DNA of 53,857 nt from Pyrinomonadaceae bacterium (GTDB lineage Bacteria > Acidobacteriota > Blastocatellia > Pyrinomonadales > Pyrinomonadaceae). The position numbers and the translations under genes were made by a program. The stretch is taken from the NCBI GenBank assembly GCA_030840675.1, contig JAVEEA010000034.1:1-53857 (forward strand), given 5' to 3'. The notes beneath the pieces are model-generated. The model was given only the letters and a program-made list of their open reading frames with translations, was not told where the DNA came from and ran no database searches. Positions 1 through 7,750 of this stretch are shown here, one piece after another; position 1 is the first letter of the stretch; the number at the start of each line of letters is the position of its first letter.

Positions 1-1201
1 CGGGAATTCCTTCGTGACCAAGAATCGGTCGCGGGTCCTCGATGGCCGCGCGTATGTAAAAGTTTTTCGACTGCGGGTTGTAGGTCGGTATGAAATAGAA
101 ACCGCTCGCGTCCTTATCGTAAACGCCCGGCGGGTTCATGAAGCCGCCGGGGCTGGTCGGCTTGAACGCTTCCGGCAGTTGGCGAATTTCAAACCGGCCG
201 AGGTAAGCAGGCAATGTGACCAGATGATTCGAGTTCAGAAAGTTGATCATCTCCGCCTGCCGGCTTTCGTAAGCTTTCAGAAACGCTTCCTGGTCCTGCG
301 GCACGTTTGCACTGCGCGCCGGGTTAGGATCTGCAAGCGAAGGATCGGGCAACCAAGATTCAAGCGCGCGATAACGCGCCAGTTCGGCCTGGCCCAACAT
401 ATCGACCTGTCGCGCATTGAGCGGCAACAGATAAATGTTTTGCAACAGGTAGTTGTAGTTCTCTTCGCCCATCGGCTTGAACGGGACCATTCCGGGAAGA
501 CGCTTCTCCAGCCAGTCGGCGAAGCCGTGAATGGAAACGAGGGCGGCGTCGCGCGACTTCACCAGCTCGCTTCGTTCCGCCGGCGACAAGTCTTTCGCGA
601 GCGTCATCAAGCTGTCGTTGAAAAGACTGTCGATCGAGCGTGCCGAGTCAATGGCGAGTTGGGCGTAAAGACGTACCGGCTTCGTGAGGTTGCCCTTGCC
701 CTGTTCAATCAGAAAGGGCATCTGTTTTAGACGCGCGGTGGCCGCGAGCGCGCGGTTACGCGGCGTGTCGTATTCTTTTTTCAACAACGAGAAGATGCCG
801 TTGCTGCATTCGTTGACGTAGGTCTGCGGGTCCGACTCCTCGAAGTCGATCACGCGATTGAAGAAGTCCACGCCATCGAGTTGCGAACGAAACAAGAGCC
901 AGTCAATGCGATCGTCCCTGGTCCAACCGGCAGTCGACAGCGCCCGTACTTTTCCCAACACCTCCTTCACCTGCAGGCGTCGCATGAGTACCGCGGATAG
1001 CGAGTAGTCAGTCAGCTTGTTGTCCCAGGTATGCAGGCCGGCGTCACTTGAGCTGACGGGATAGTTTTGGTTGCGCCAGGTGTAATAGTCGTTCGCGAGC
1101 TTATGCAGGTCGGCGGGTGTTTTGGGTGACTGGGCCGCGACTGAAGCAAAAGAAAAAGCGCTGCAGGTGCAAGCCAGTAGTAAGAAAACTGCCAATCTCA
1201 T
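1..1201 (-). CDS. DUF885-family secreted metallopeptidase-like protein, 3' part missing at window edge
   Basis: Reading leftward from ATG 1201, a continuous frame of 400 codons runs off the window start. It opens with a signal peptide (MRLAVFLLLACTCSAFSFA), so it is probably exported. The last codons visible read GHEGIP, the first half of the HEGIPGH zinc-binding motif typical of DUF885 proteins, and the upstream residues (DWLLFRSQLDGVDFF, SNGIFSLL) fit that family. DUF885 members are about 550-600 aa, so roughly the N-terminal two thirds is present. A GAGGT SD sits 7 nt before the ATG. Peptidase or aminopeptidase activity is a family inference; the catalytic half lies outside the window. Confidence 0.85.
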   Translation of the reverse strand, partial: MRLAVFLLLACTCSAFSFASVAAQSPKTPADLHKLANDYYTWRNQNYPVSSSDAGLHTWDNKLTDYSLSAVLMRRLQVKEVLGKVRALSTAGWTRDDRIDWLLFRSQLDGVDFFNRVIDFEESDPQTYVNECSNGIFSLLKKEYDTPRNRALAATARLKQMPFLIEQGKGNLTKPVRLYAQLAIDSARSIDSLFNDSLMTLAKDLSPAERSELVKSRDAALVSIHGFADWLEKRLPGMVPFKPMGEENYNYLLQNIYLLPLNARQVDMLGQAELARYRALESWLPDPSLADPNPARSANVPQDQEAFLKAYESRQAEMINFLNSNHLVTLPAYLGRFEIRQLPEAFKPTSPGGFMNPPGVYDKDASGFYFIPTYNPQSKNFYIRAAIEDPRPILGHEGIP

Positions 1202-1242
1202 GTCGTTAACCTCAATGCTGAAATAGGAAGGCGGGCGCTGCC

Positions 1243-2244
1243 CTACGTTGCTTTATTTTGCGCGGCCAACAAAAGCGCGCGGGCGTTGCGTTGTAGGCCG
1301 GGAAGCTTCGCGCGTTTCATCGCGCTGCCGCGGAAACGCTCGGCGTAAGTTTGCGGCGTCAATTCAAGTGTTTCGCTTAAGTTGATATTTACGTTTCCGG
1401 CGCGCGGATAAAATCGTGGCTCGTCGGTCGCCTGCTCGAAACGATTCCACGGACAAACGTCCTGACAAATGTCGCACCCGTAGAACCAGCCCTCGAGCTT
1501 CTCAGCCACGAACTCAGGAATTTTCTCGTCACGTAGTTCGATCGTTGCGTGGGAGATACACTTGTTTGAATCGAGCAGGTAGGGTTCGGTAATCGCGCCG
1601 GTCGGACAGGCGTCAATACAGAGCGTGCAGGTGCCGCAGTGGTCGGCGACGATTTCCTCGTCGTATTCGAGTTCGAGATTCAGCAGTAGCTCACCGACAA
1701 ACACCCAGGAACCGTATTCGGTAGTAATCAAGTTGGTGTGCTTGCCCAGCCACCCGAGACCAGCGCGTACGGCCCACGCCTTGTCCATCAACGGCTGAAT
1801 ATCGACGCAGACTTTTCCTTCCGTGTCGGGAAAGTCTTCGCTGATAGCGGCCAGCAACGCGCGTAGTTCTTCGGCGACGACGTCATGGTAATCGTCACCC
1901 CAGGCGTAGCGCGAGACTTTACCGGTGGTTGGATCGTCTGAATGTTCCGCGGGCGTGTAATAGTTTTTAGTAACTACTACCACGGAGCGTGCGGCGGGGA
2001 AAAACCTGCGAGGGTCGGCACGCAACTCAGGATCGCGCGCAAGCCAAAGCAGCTCGCCGTGGTAACCACGTGACAGCCACTCGACCAGATGATCGCCTGC
2101 CGCGTCGAGTCGCGCGGCGGGCACAATTCCAACCTGCTCGAAGCCTGCGCGCAAGGCCAAGTCCTTGATGCGTCGCGAAACCCGAGCAGGGTGAAACCCG
2201 TTCACACCTTCGCTTGCCAATGGCGCTGTCAGGATGGCCGGCAT
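1243..2244 (-). CDS. queG: Epoxyqueuosine reductase QueG
   Basis: Catalyses the last step of queuosine synthesis, reducing epoxyqueuosine in the wobble position of tRNA; a cobalamin and [4Fe-4S] enzyme of the cytosol. Two ferredoxin-like clusters are clear: C203-x2-C206-x2-C209-x3-C213 (CGTCTLCIDACP) and C257-x2-C260-x3-C264 (CDICQDVCPWN). D148 in the VDIQPLMDKAWAVRAGLGW stretch matches the conserved catalytic acid region, and the N-terminal GFEQVGIVPA segment fits the family. Length (333 aa) is a little under the usual 350-380. I chose ATG 2244 because the longer frame begins at a GTG (2322) with no SD and adds a non-conserved 26-residue leader. It lies 41 nt downstream of the DUF885 gene start, which follows it on the same strand. 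Confidence 0.93.
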   Translation of the reverse strand: MPAILTAPLASEGVNGFHPARVSRRIKDLALRAGFEQVGIVPAARLDAAGDHLVEWLSRGYHGELLWLARDPELRADPRRFFPAARSVVVVTKNYYTPAEHSDDPTTGKVSRYAWGDDYHDVVAEELRALLAAISEDFPDTEGKVCVDIQPLMDKAWAVRAGLGWLGKHTNLITTEYGSWVFVGELLLNLELEYDEEIVADHCGTCTLCIDACPTGAITEPYLLDSNKCISHATIELRDEKIPEFVAEKLEGWFYGCDICQDVCPWNRFEQATDEPRFYPRAGNVNINLSETLELTPQTYAERFRGSAMKRAKLPGLQRNARALLLAAQNKAT

Positions 2245-2419
2245 TACGCCGTAGCATACGTGTGTCGTTGTGGATGAGTCTAGCGAAGGTCGCTGAAGTG
2301 ACGGGGGACTTCCGGCGCTCACTTGCGGTCAAAGTTTCGCCAGGCAACTCCGACCGCGCAACGGCGCATGAAATTCCCTTGCGCGTAATTTTCGCGCCGG
2401 CCGAGCGAGCAGAGCATCG

Positions 2420-2938
2420 TTATTGAATCTTCTGGAGCGTGACGGTCGTGAGTGGCGCCGCCCCCCCGGTGCGACTAAAGGACAGCCAGTAACCTGATTT
2501 GGGAAAGCGCATCATTTTGTAGACAGAGCCGTCGGCTTTGGCTTCAACTTCGGAACCAAAAACCTGCTTCGGTGTCGGCACGGTAGTTCCGGCCTGCAGG
2601 AAATCGGCGGAGATGGTTATGACCTTGTGTTCCTTGTCGTAAACAACCTGTGCGGTTTCGGTTTCGTTAAAAATGTAGAAGTCCTGATCGTCACTCTTGT
2701 CTTTGGGTGCGCCTAACTTCTTCCGCACGTCGTCAGCAGTCATACCGAGTTGCACGCCGCGGTAGTCTCGGAACAAGGCCGCTTCCTCTTCCGCGGCCGC
2801 GGCTGCCGCGATGCTGCGCTTCGAGGTTTGGCCGTTAGCATTCACGCCGAGGAGCAGAAGGCTGGCTGCGATTGTGATCAGGAAACGGGCAGGGAAGTGC
2901 GTCCGTGATCCGGGGATTGCCATGATAAATGTAGTCAT
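2420..2938 (-). CDS. Secreted BamE/SmpA-like small protein of unknown function
   Basis: 172 aa with an N-terminal hydrophobic export signal (FLITIAASLLLLGVNANG) followed by an alanine/glutamate-rich linker. Residues about 58-75 (YRGVQLGMTADDVRKKLG) match the G-M-T-x2-D-V-x2-L-G signature of SmpA/OmlA/BamE-type domains, small alpha-beta modules of outer-membrane or secreted proteins. No lipobox cysteine is visible, so it is probably periplasmic rather than a BamE lipoprotein. A GAGGAG SD lies 7 nt upstream of ATG 2938 and fixes the start. It precedes queG on the same strand with a spacer of about 175 nt, and any functional link is unclear. Confidence 0.75.
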   Translation of the reverse strand: MTTFIMAIPGSRTHFPARFLITIAASLLLLGVNANGQTSKRSIAAAAAAEEEAALFRDYRGVQLGMTADDVRKKLGAPKDKSDDQDFYIFNETETAQVVYDKEHKVITISADFLQAGTTVPTPKQVFGSEVEAKADGSVYKMMRFPKSGYWLSFSRTGGAAPLTTVTLQKIQ

Positions 2939-3110
2939 CGGATTTCTCCTCTCGAAGAAATTGCGCCGGGCGGCGACAGTAGCGTTTGTGGTTTACCAGG
3001 GTTGAGTGCCGGGCTTCGGCCTTGCTCTGGCCCGGGACAGGTTAAGTTGCAGTGCGGACAATATCGCCAACAGATCATCATGTCAATGGCCTTCGTACAC
3101 GCTAAGTTCT

Positions 3111-3138
3111 ATTTTGGAGTGCGGTGACCTGGCACCGC
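3111..3138 (+). repeat. REP-like hairpin, GGAG head (copy A)
   Basis: ATTTTGGAGT is followed by the stem GCGGTG/CACCGC with a CCTG-containing loop. Head and loop are shared with the copy at 3246-3273 in opposite orientation, but the inner stem bases differ in a compensated way (GTG/CAC here, ACGA/TCGT there), which suggests selection for structure. Confidence 0.75.
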
Positions 3139-3195
3139 TCTGGCGTCAGCAGTTCAACTGTCGCGTCACCACTAATTATGAAATTGTCTGCGGCC

Positions 3196-3273
3196 AGCGA
3201 CGACAGGTCTCGGCGAGGAAAGCGACGACAGGTTCTCGGTGGGTAAGCGACGACAGGTCGTCGCACTCCAAAT
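3196..3273 (-). repeat. Three 25-nt tandem units ending in a REP-like hairpin (copy B)
   Basis: AGCGACGACAGGT recurs at 3196, 3221 and 3246, exactly 25 nt apart. The last unit completes the hairpin GCGACGA-CAGG-TCGTCGC followed by ACTCCAAAT, which read on the minus strand is ATTTGGAGT plus stem. The 28 nt at 3246-3273 are identical to 31402-31429. The first two units lack the right-hand stem arm, so they look like partial duplications of the left half. Confidence 0.8.
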
Positions 3274-3295
3274 TAGCCACGCGTGAAATCAGCTA

Positions 3296-3324
3296 TTGAC
3301 TCTCAGGGCAATTTGTCATAGAAG
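3296..3324 (+). promoter_or_regulatory. Sigma70-type promoter of the first NTF2-like lipoprotein
   Basis: TTGACT (3296-3301), a 17-nt spacer, then TAGAAG (3319-3324). The paralogous gene downstream has the same layout (TTGACT, 17 nt, TAGAAC at 4226-4254), which supports both calls. It predicts a transcript start near 3331 and a leader of about 50 nt. Confidence 0.6.
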
Positions 3325-3382
3325 CAAGCTGCCCTTTCAATCTAACAATTTAATACTGCCTGCCAAGCAAAGGAGTGGATCA

Positions 3383-4072
3383 ATGACGCGCAAAGGTTTT
3401 TGGGTTGTTCTGTCTCTGGTGTTTTCTTTGGTGCTCTTGAGCGGTTGCCAGAAAGACGCCGACGATGCGAATCGCGCGGCGGCAACGCCCTGTCCTACAG
3501 TCGAACCCGCGAATACCGCGGCGATCGAAACCGAGTTACTGCGAATTGAAAACGACTGGCCGCGAGTAATCAAGGAACATGACGCCGAAGCGGTCAAACG
3601 AGCCGAAGCGGATGATGGTTTCTTCGTTTACCCGGATGGCAGCGTCGGTACCAAAGCTACCGACGTTCAGGACATGCAAAGCGGCGCCCTGTCCGCTGAC
3701 TCCTGGGAGTTGTCGGAACTAAGAGTAACCGTGCTCAGCGCAGACGCAGCCACGGTTAGCGGTCGCAGCATCGTGAAGAACGGGAAATATAAAACGCCCG
3801 ACGGTAAGTCGACTGATATTAGCGGGCAGTATCGCTTCATCGACACTTTCGCGCGTCGCAACGGCGAGTGGAAACTCGTCGCCGGCGCTTCCGTTCCCGT
3901 TAGGTCGCCTGGTCCAAGCGCTTCGCCGGTGTTGACTCCCACGCCGACCACGGTAGCGTCTCCAACGACGAGACCTTCACCGGCTGCGAGTGCATCGCCC
4001 GCGACCAGACCGTCGCCTCGGATCGCGCCGCCGCGAGTGACCGTGTCGCCGGTCATGCGGCCCACGCCGTAA
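3383..4072 (+). CDS. NTF2-like (DUF4440/SnoaL) lipoprotein with Ser/Thr/Pro tail
   Basis: 229-aa predicted lipoprotein. The signal peptide ends in a lipobox (LVLLSGC), so Cys is acylated and the protein is membrane-anchored outside the cytoplasm. Residues about 45-175 have the DUF4440 pattern: an N-terminal helix (ELLRIENDWPRVIKEHDAE), then DGFFVYPDGSVGTK, and a closing strand NGEWKLVAGAS. The last 55 residues are a low-complexity SP/TP linker (SPTTRPSPAASASPATRPSP), probably surface-exposed or a spacer. Start chosen at ATG 3383 because AAAGGAG lies 7 nt upstream and the signal peptide begins there. It is a paralogue of the next gene, with the same promoter design. Ligand unknown. Confidence 0.85.
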   Translation: MTRKGFWVVLSLVFSLVLLSGCQKDADDANRAAATPCPTVEPANTAAIETELLRIENDWPRVIKEHDAEAVKRAEADDGFFVYPDGSVGTKATDVQDMQSGALSADSWELSELRVTVLSADAATVSGRSIVKNGKYKTPDGKSTDISGQYRFIDTFARRNGEWKLVAGASVPVRSPGPSASPVLTPTPTTVASPTTRPSPAASASPATRPSPRIAPPRVTVSPVMRPTP

Positions 4073-4083
4073 CGTTCTTGAAT

Positions 4084-4206
4084 AAGCCGCGGATTTCGCG
4101 CGGACAAACGCGATTGCGAAAACAGATCGATTTACAGAAGAGCCAACCAGTTCGTTGAGGTTCCGAAGTTTTCTCATTCGCGTTAGTCCGCGTTAGTCCG
4201 CGGCAA
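4084..4206. repeat. CGCGG-type long inverted repeat (copy 1)
   Basis: Arms of about 37 nt at 4084-4121 and 4169-4205 are near-perfect reverse complements (GCCGCGGA...CGCGGAC-AACGCGA..G.GAAAAC), separated by about 47 nt. The same GCCGCGGATT...ACGCGGA arms occur at 15766-15880 and 15972-16086, so this is a dispersed element. It sits between the two lipoprotein genes and might also slow transcription, but there is no T-tract. Confidence 0.8.
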
Positions 4207-4225
4207 ATCAGCCGGCAGCGTTTCC

Positions 4226-4254
4226 TTGACTATTCCACCCGTTTCGCATAGAAC
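4226..4254 (+). promoter_or_regulatory. Sigma70-type promoter of the double NTF2-like lipoprotein
   Basis: TTGACT (4226-4231), 17-nt spacer, TAGAAC (4249-4254), about 37 nt before ATG 4292. Both hexamers and the spacing match the promoter at 3296-3324. Confidence 0.6.
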
Positions 4255-4291
4255 CCACCCGCTCTTCCAGTAAAATCAGGAGTCCAGATCC

Positions 4292-5314
4292 ATGAAGAAG
4301 ATTCTCGTCATCATCGCCGTATTAACGGTGGCAGCCGCCTGCGCCACCACTCCCACTACGCCGCCGCCGTCAAACGTTAATACCGCCGCCACGCCCACAG
4401 CTGTCGCGTTAACGGAAGCCGATGCCATCGCCAAGGAGAAAGCTGTTTGGGACAGTATTCAGAAAAAAGATTACGTCGCCTTTGCCGACATGCTGGCCGA
4501 GGATCAACTCGAAGTGCTTGACGTCGCGGTCTACGATAAGGCTGGTTCCGTTGCTGGAGTGAAGGAGTTTGAACCGAGCGACATTACCTTCTCCGATTGG
4601 AAATTCCTACCGGTAGACAAGGACGCTGGCGTGATCGTTTACACCGTGAGCTTCAAAGGAAAATACCAGGGTAAGGATTTTCCGCTGGCGACAATGCGAG
4701 CGAGTTCCGCGTGGGTAAATCGCGGCGGCAAGTGGCTGGCAGTGTTCCACCAGGAGTGTGTACAAAAACCGGCGCCCGCACCAGCGCCGCCGGCAAAGGC
4801 TGCCGCTTCGCCCGCGCCGGCTACGACGGCAACAACTGGTGCGGACCCGGCGGCTAACGAAAAGTTGGTCTGGGACTTCTTCAAGAATAAGAACTACGAC
4901 GCCTTCGCCGCGTTGCTGCTGCCAGAGTTTCTGGAAGTTGAACCTGATGGCGTCTATGACAAAGCCGGATCGGTCAAGGGCGTTTCGATGATGGATGTCT
5001 CGAAGGCGGTTTTGAGTGACTGGAAAACCGCGAACCTCGATGCCGACGCCGCGCTGGTGACTTACGTAGCGAAAATGCCTGGTGGACCAGCCGACGGTGA
5101 ACGTCACTCGACCATCTGGGTGAACCGCGACGGCAAATGGCTGGCGTTGTTCCATCACGGCGGGACTGAGATCACTAAACCGGGAGCCGCGGGCCCGTCC
5201 GCCTCGCCGTCAGCCTCCCCATCAGCCTCGCCCCATACAATGGCTTCGCCCTCGATGAAAGCGTCACCGGCAATGAAGGCCACGCCCGCCACGTCGCCAA
5301 TGAAGCCAATGTAA
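4292..5314 (+). CDS. Lipoprotein with two tandem NTF2-like (DUF4440) domains
   Basis: 340 aa. Signal peptide with lipobox-like VAAAC (Cys17) indicates a lipoprotein. Two homologous domains follow: roughly residues 45-155 (EKAVWDSIQKKDYVAFADML ... NRGGKWLAVFHQE) and 185-290 (EKLVWDFFKNKNYDAFAALL ... NRDGKWLALFHHGG), joined by an Ala/Pro linker. Shared landmarks YDKAGSV and W-V/I-NR-x-GKWLA-x-FH show an internal duplication. The tail is SASPSASPSASP followed by MKASPAMKATP-type repeats. AGGAG lies 9 nt before the ATG. Its neighbour 3383-4072 is a single-domain relative. The domain fold often binds small ligands or serves as a scaffold; the role here is unknown. Confidence 0.85.
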   Translation: MKKILVIIAVLTVAAACATTPTTPPPSNVNTAATPTAVALTEADAIAKEKAVWDSIQKKDYVAFADMLAEDQLEVLDVAVYDKAGSVAGVKEFEPSDITFSDWKFLPVDKDAGVIVYTVSFKGKYQGKDFPLATMRASSAWVNRGGKWLAVFHQECVQKPAPAPAPPAKAAASPAPATTATTGADPAANEKLVWDFFKNKNYDAFAALLLPEFLEVEPDGVYDKAGSVKGVSMMDVSKAVLSDWKTANLDADAALVTYVAKMPGGPADGERHSTIWVNRDGKWLALFHHGGTEITKPGAAGPSASPSASPSASPHTMASPSMKASPAMKATPATSPMKPM

Positions 5315-5383
5315 TCACGCGAGCTGCGGCTTGGTGGTGCTTAGCACATCACGCCGGTAGCCATACTCGAAACTACGAGCCTG

Positions 5384-5439
5384 AAAGGGCGACCGGAAAA
5401 TTTGGCGTGTTCCTGCGCCGTCAAGTCCGGTCGCCCTTT
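5384..5439 (-). terminator. Stem spanning the amrS stop codon, possible terminator
   Basis: TCCGGTCGCCCTTT (5426-5439) and AAAGGGCGACCGGA (5384-5397) are perfect 14-nt complementary arms with a 28-nt loop. The first arm encodes the last residues of AmrS (KGDR). Only TTT follows on the minus strand, so intrinsic termination is uncertain; a 3'-end-stabilising stem is the alternative. Confidence 0.5.
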
Positions 5440-6536
5440 AAGTATTTCAACTTGTCTCCGAAGACGCTCCAGATGCCCGGGATGATTGTCGCGCACGAAG
5501 GGCAAGTTCCGCTGGGCGTTATCGTGACCGAACGAATCAGGTACCCGTGCCGCTCGACCAGCAACTCCGCGCACTCCGGACAGTAGGTGTTTTCCCATGG
5601 GCCAACTCGTCCCGGCAAATTCCCCGCATAGACGTAACGCAAGCCTGCCGCGCGTCCGATTTCGCAGGCGCGGATCAATTGTTCCGCTGTCGTATTCGCG
5701 TTCTCAATCATGTGGTAGTCCTGATGGAACGCCGTGACGTGCCAGGGAATGTCCGGAGAAACTGACGCAATAAACTCGGCGGCGCTTTTGAGTTCAGCTT
5801 CGGAATCGTTGAAGCCGGGAATCACGAGCGTGACAATCTCTTCCCAAAAGCCGCGCTCATGGACCATCCGCACCGTGTCCAAAATGTTATCGACGACGCC
5901 GCCAAGCTGCCGGTAGTTTTTGTCGCTCATCGACTTCAAGTCGATCTTGTAACAGTCAGTCCAGGGACGCAGGTAATCGAGCACTTGTGGCGTGGCGTTG
6001 CCGTTGGAAATAAACGCGGTGCGAAACCCCGCGGGCCGCGCCTGCCGGAAAACTTCGACAGCCCACTCCGCGGTTATCAACGGCTCGTTGTAACTACTCC
6101 CAACCAGCGCGGCCCCGTAAGCCTGGGCCATAGCCACCAGCCGCTCAGGTGTAATTCTTTGCGGCGCGGCGCCGGCAGCGTCGTCGCGCAGGGCCTGCGA
6201 GGTCAGCCAGTTTTGACAATAGGCGCAGTGAAGATCGCAGCCGAGCATGCCGAAAGTTAAAGTGTCGGAACCCGGCAGGACATGGAAGAAAGGCTTCTTC
6301 TCAGTAGGGTCGCAGGCCAGTGCGGCCACGTAATTTGTCGGCACGCGCAGTTGTCCGCCTTGGTTGAAACGAACCTTGCAGATGCCGCGCTTGCCGGGGT
6401 TGATTAGGCAGCGATGGCCGCAGGCAAAGCATTTCAATGCGTCGCCTGTGAGCTGCTCAGTTAACTCCGCCGCGCCCTCGGTCGTGAGCGAGTCGAGAAT
6501 TTCGGCGAGCGGAGCTGACTGGCTGCTAATTGGCAT
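5421..6536 (-). CDS. amrS: AmmeMemoRadiSam system radical SAM enzyme
   Basis: 371-aa radical SAM protein. The [4Fe-4S] triad is C100-x3-C104-x2-C107 (GCDLHCAYCQNW), preceded by the family's Cys-rich N-terminus (C36, C39, C43, C53: CFACGHRCLINPGKRGIC). A third Cys pair lies near the C-terminus (CPSCATIIPGIW). This layout is characteristic of AmrS, named for co-occurrence with AMMECR1 and Memo proteins, whose joint reaction is not established. Neither partner gene is visible here, so it stands alone. No good SD precedes ATG 6536. It diverges from the metallo-beta-lactamase gene at 6662 across a 125-nt spacer. Pyruvate-formate-lyase-activating annotation is a common older label for this family. 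Confidence 0.9.
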   Translation of the reverse strand: MPISSQSAPLAEILDSLTTEGAAELTEQLTGDALKCFACGHRCLINPGKRGICKVRFNQGGQLRVPTNYVAALACDPTEKKPFFHVLPGSDTLTFGMLGCDLHCAYCQNWLTSQALRDDAAGAAPQRITPERLVAMAQAYGAALVGSSYNEPLITAEWAVEVFRQARPAGFRTAFISNGNATPQVLDYLRPWTDCYKIDLKSMSDKNYRQLGGVVDNILDTVRMVHERGFWEEIVTLVIPGFNDSEAELKSAAEFIASVSPDIPWHVTAFHQDYHMIENANTTAEQLIRACEIGRAAGLRYVYAGNLPGRVGPWENTYCPECAELLVERHGYLIRSVTITPSGTCPSCATIIPGIWSVFGDKLKYLKGDRT

Positions 6537-6661
6537 AATAACTAAATTGGTTCTGAGCTTGGGTTCTTAGTACTGCTCTTGCGAAGATAGTATTATCTTG
6601 CTTCGCTGGATCGATTACAACGTAGTCCAGGGTTCAAAGTGCAAAGCATAATTATTTGAAA

Positions 6662-7351
6662 ATGATCATCGAAGAAATCACCGTCACTGCCTTTCAACAA
6701 CACACCCGCATTCTTGGTTGTGAGCAAACGAGACGCGCGATCTGCATCGACCCCGGCGACGACTCCGCTGCGATCGTCGAGGCGATCGACAAACATGGAC
6801 TCGAGCTCCAGGCGATTGCGGTGACGCACGCGCACCTGGACCACATCGGCGGCGTGACGGCCCTCAAGCAACTAAGACCCGCGGCGCAGATCATGTTGCA
6901 CCCGGCAGACGAGTTTATTTATCAGGCGCTGCCGGAACAGGCGGCGTGGATCGGCATTCCCCGCGAGCAGTGGGCGGCCTTCGGGATGGACTTCGCCGCG
7001 CCCCCGCAAGTGGACGGCTACTGGCAAGACGGCCAGGCTTATCGGGTTGGCGAGCTGGAGTTCTCAGTGATTCATTGTCCCGGTCACACACCCGGCCACG
7101 TGGTGCTGTTTGCCGCCGCAGAACGAAAAGTTTTTGTGGGGGACGTTTTGTTTGCGGGCTCGGTAGGCAGAACTGATCTGCCGGGTGGGTCAACTGAACA
7201 ACTGCTGGATTCGATCATGAATAAACTTCTGCCGCTCGGTGACGACGTAGAGGTTTATTCCGGTCACGGACCGGTGACGACTATCGGCCGGGAAAGAACG
7301 ACGAACCCGTTTCTAACCGGAGCGTACAAACTGGGGCCGGGCAGGCTTTGA
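6662..7351 (+). CDS. Metallo-beta-lactamase-fold hydrolase (glyoxalase II-like)
   Basis: 229 aa. The metal motif H56-x-H58-x-D60-H61 (THAHLDHIGG) is intact, followed by HCPGHTPGH, the bridging Asp in FVGDVLFAG and the C-terminal SGHGPVTTIGRER. This is the compact GloB-like or YcbL-like subgroup, which hydrolyses thioesters such as S-lactoylglutathione or unknown substrates; the exact substrate cannot be read from the sequence. The frame extends 2 codons upstream to a TTG (6656), but ATG 6662 gives the family's normal N-terminus. No clear SD. Cytosolic. Confidence 0.9.
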   Translation: MIIEEITVTAFQQHTRILGCEQTRRAICIDPGDDSAAIVEAIDKHGLELQAIAVTHAHLDHIGGVTALKQLRPAAQIMLHPADEFIYQALPEQAAWIGIPREQWAAFGMDFAAPPQVDGYWQDGQAYRVGELEFSVIHCPGHTPGHVVLFAAAERKVFVGDVLFAGSVGRTDLPGGSTEQLLDSIMNKLLPLGDDVEVYSGHGPVTTIGRERTTNPFLTGAYKLGPGRL

Positions 7352-7456
7352 AAGAAAGTGGTCCACAGACTACGCTAAACAAGAAAGCAGCGGTTTAGAC
7401 CACAGGAAAAGTCTCAGACCTTCTAGCGCGGTATCTTGAATTGGTGTATCAGCGGA

Positions 7457-7663
7457 TCACTTCTGCGTTGGTCCACGCAGGCGACTGGCCTTGAGTTCTT
7501 CCCACTTGTCTTTTTGCTGCCCGGTGAGTTGGCTCGGCAACGTTTCCACCGCAATGTTGTTTTGCTGGCAGAAATGCCGCCACAGAATGAAGCGCAGATC
7601 GAACGCGCCGGTTTCATCGGAGATCGTGTTATCGACCTTTGGTTCTTCTTTCTTGTTTGCCAT
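7457..7663 (-). CDS. Small hypothetical protein (68 aa)
   Basis: A 68-residue, charged, soluble protein (starts MANKKEEPKVDN; core GAFDLRFILWRHFCQQNN; ends SRLRGPTQK) with no signal peptide or membrane segment. GAGGG lies close upstream of ATG 7663. Amino-acid composition and absence of low complexity look like a real gene, but no family is recognised. It precedes nothing on its strand before amrS about 900 nt away. It could be a lineage-specific protein; a chance frame cannot be excluded. Confidence 0.5.
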   Translation of the reverse strand: MANKKEEPKVDNTISDETGAFDLRFILWRHFCQQNNIAVETLPSQLTGQQKDKWEELKASRLRGPTQK

Positions 7664-7750
7664 GCCCTCAACCCCGCCTGTTAGTTTGTTTGCAGAGTTT
7701 AGCAGGTTTAGTCCGAGCGGGTCACGACGAGGGACATTTGCGCAGTGTCT

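Larger units (their letters stand above)
2939..3382. other. Gene-free spacer with repeats and a promoter
   Basis: A 444-nt divergent spacer between the BamE-like gene (minus) and the first NTF2-like lipoprotein (plus). It holds a forward REP-like hairpin (3111-3138), three tandem 25-nt units ending in a reverse REP-like hairpin (3196-3273), and the promoter of the lipoprotein (3296-3324). A short open frame through it (peptide ECGDLAPLW) is only the translated repeat and is not accepted as a gene. Confidence 0.8.

Noticed and set aside
14..730. 238-codon plus-strand frame at the left edge
   Set aside because: Shadow of the minus-strand DUF885 gene, whose HEGIP motif and signal peptide are clear.
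3006..3299. 97-codon frame through the spacer
   Set aside because: It consists of REP-like repeat translation (ECGDLAPLW) with no SD and no conserved pattern.
4607..5158. 183-codon minus-strand frame
   Set aside because: Mirror frame of the double NTF2-like lipoprotein, with no start signal and unlikely composition.
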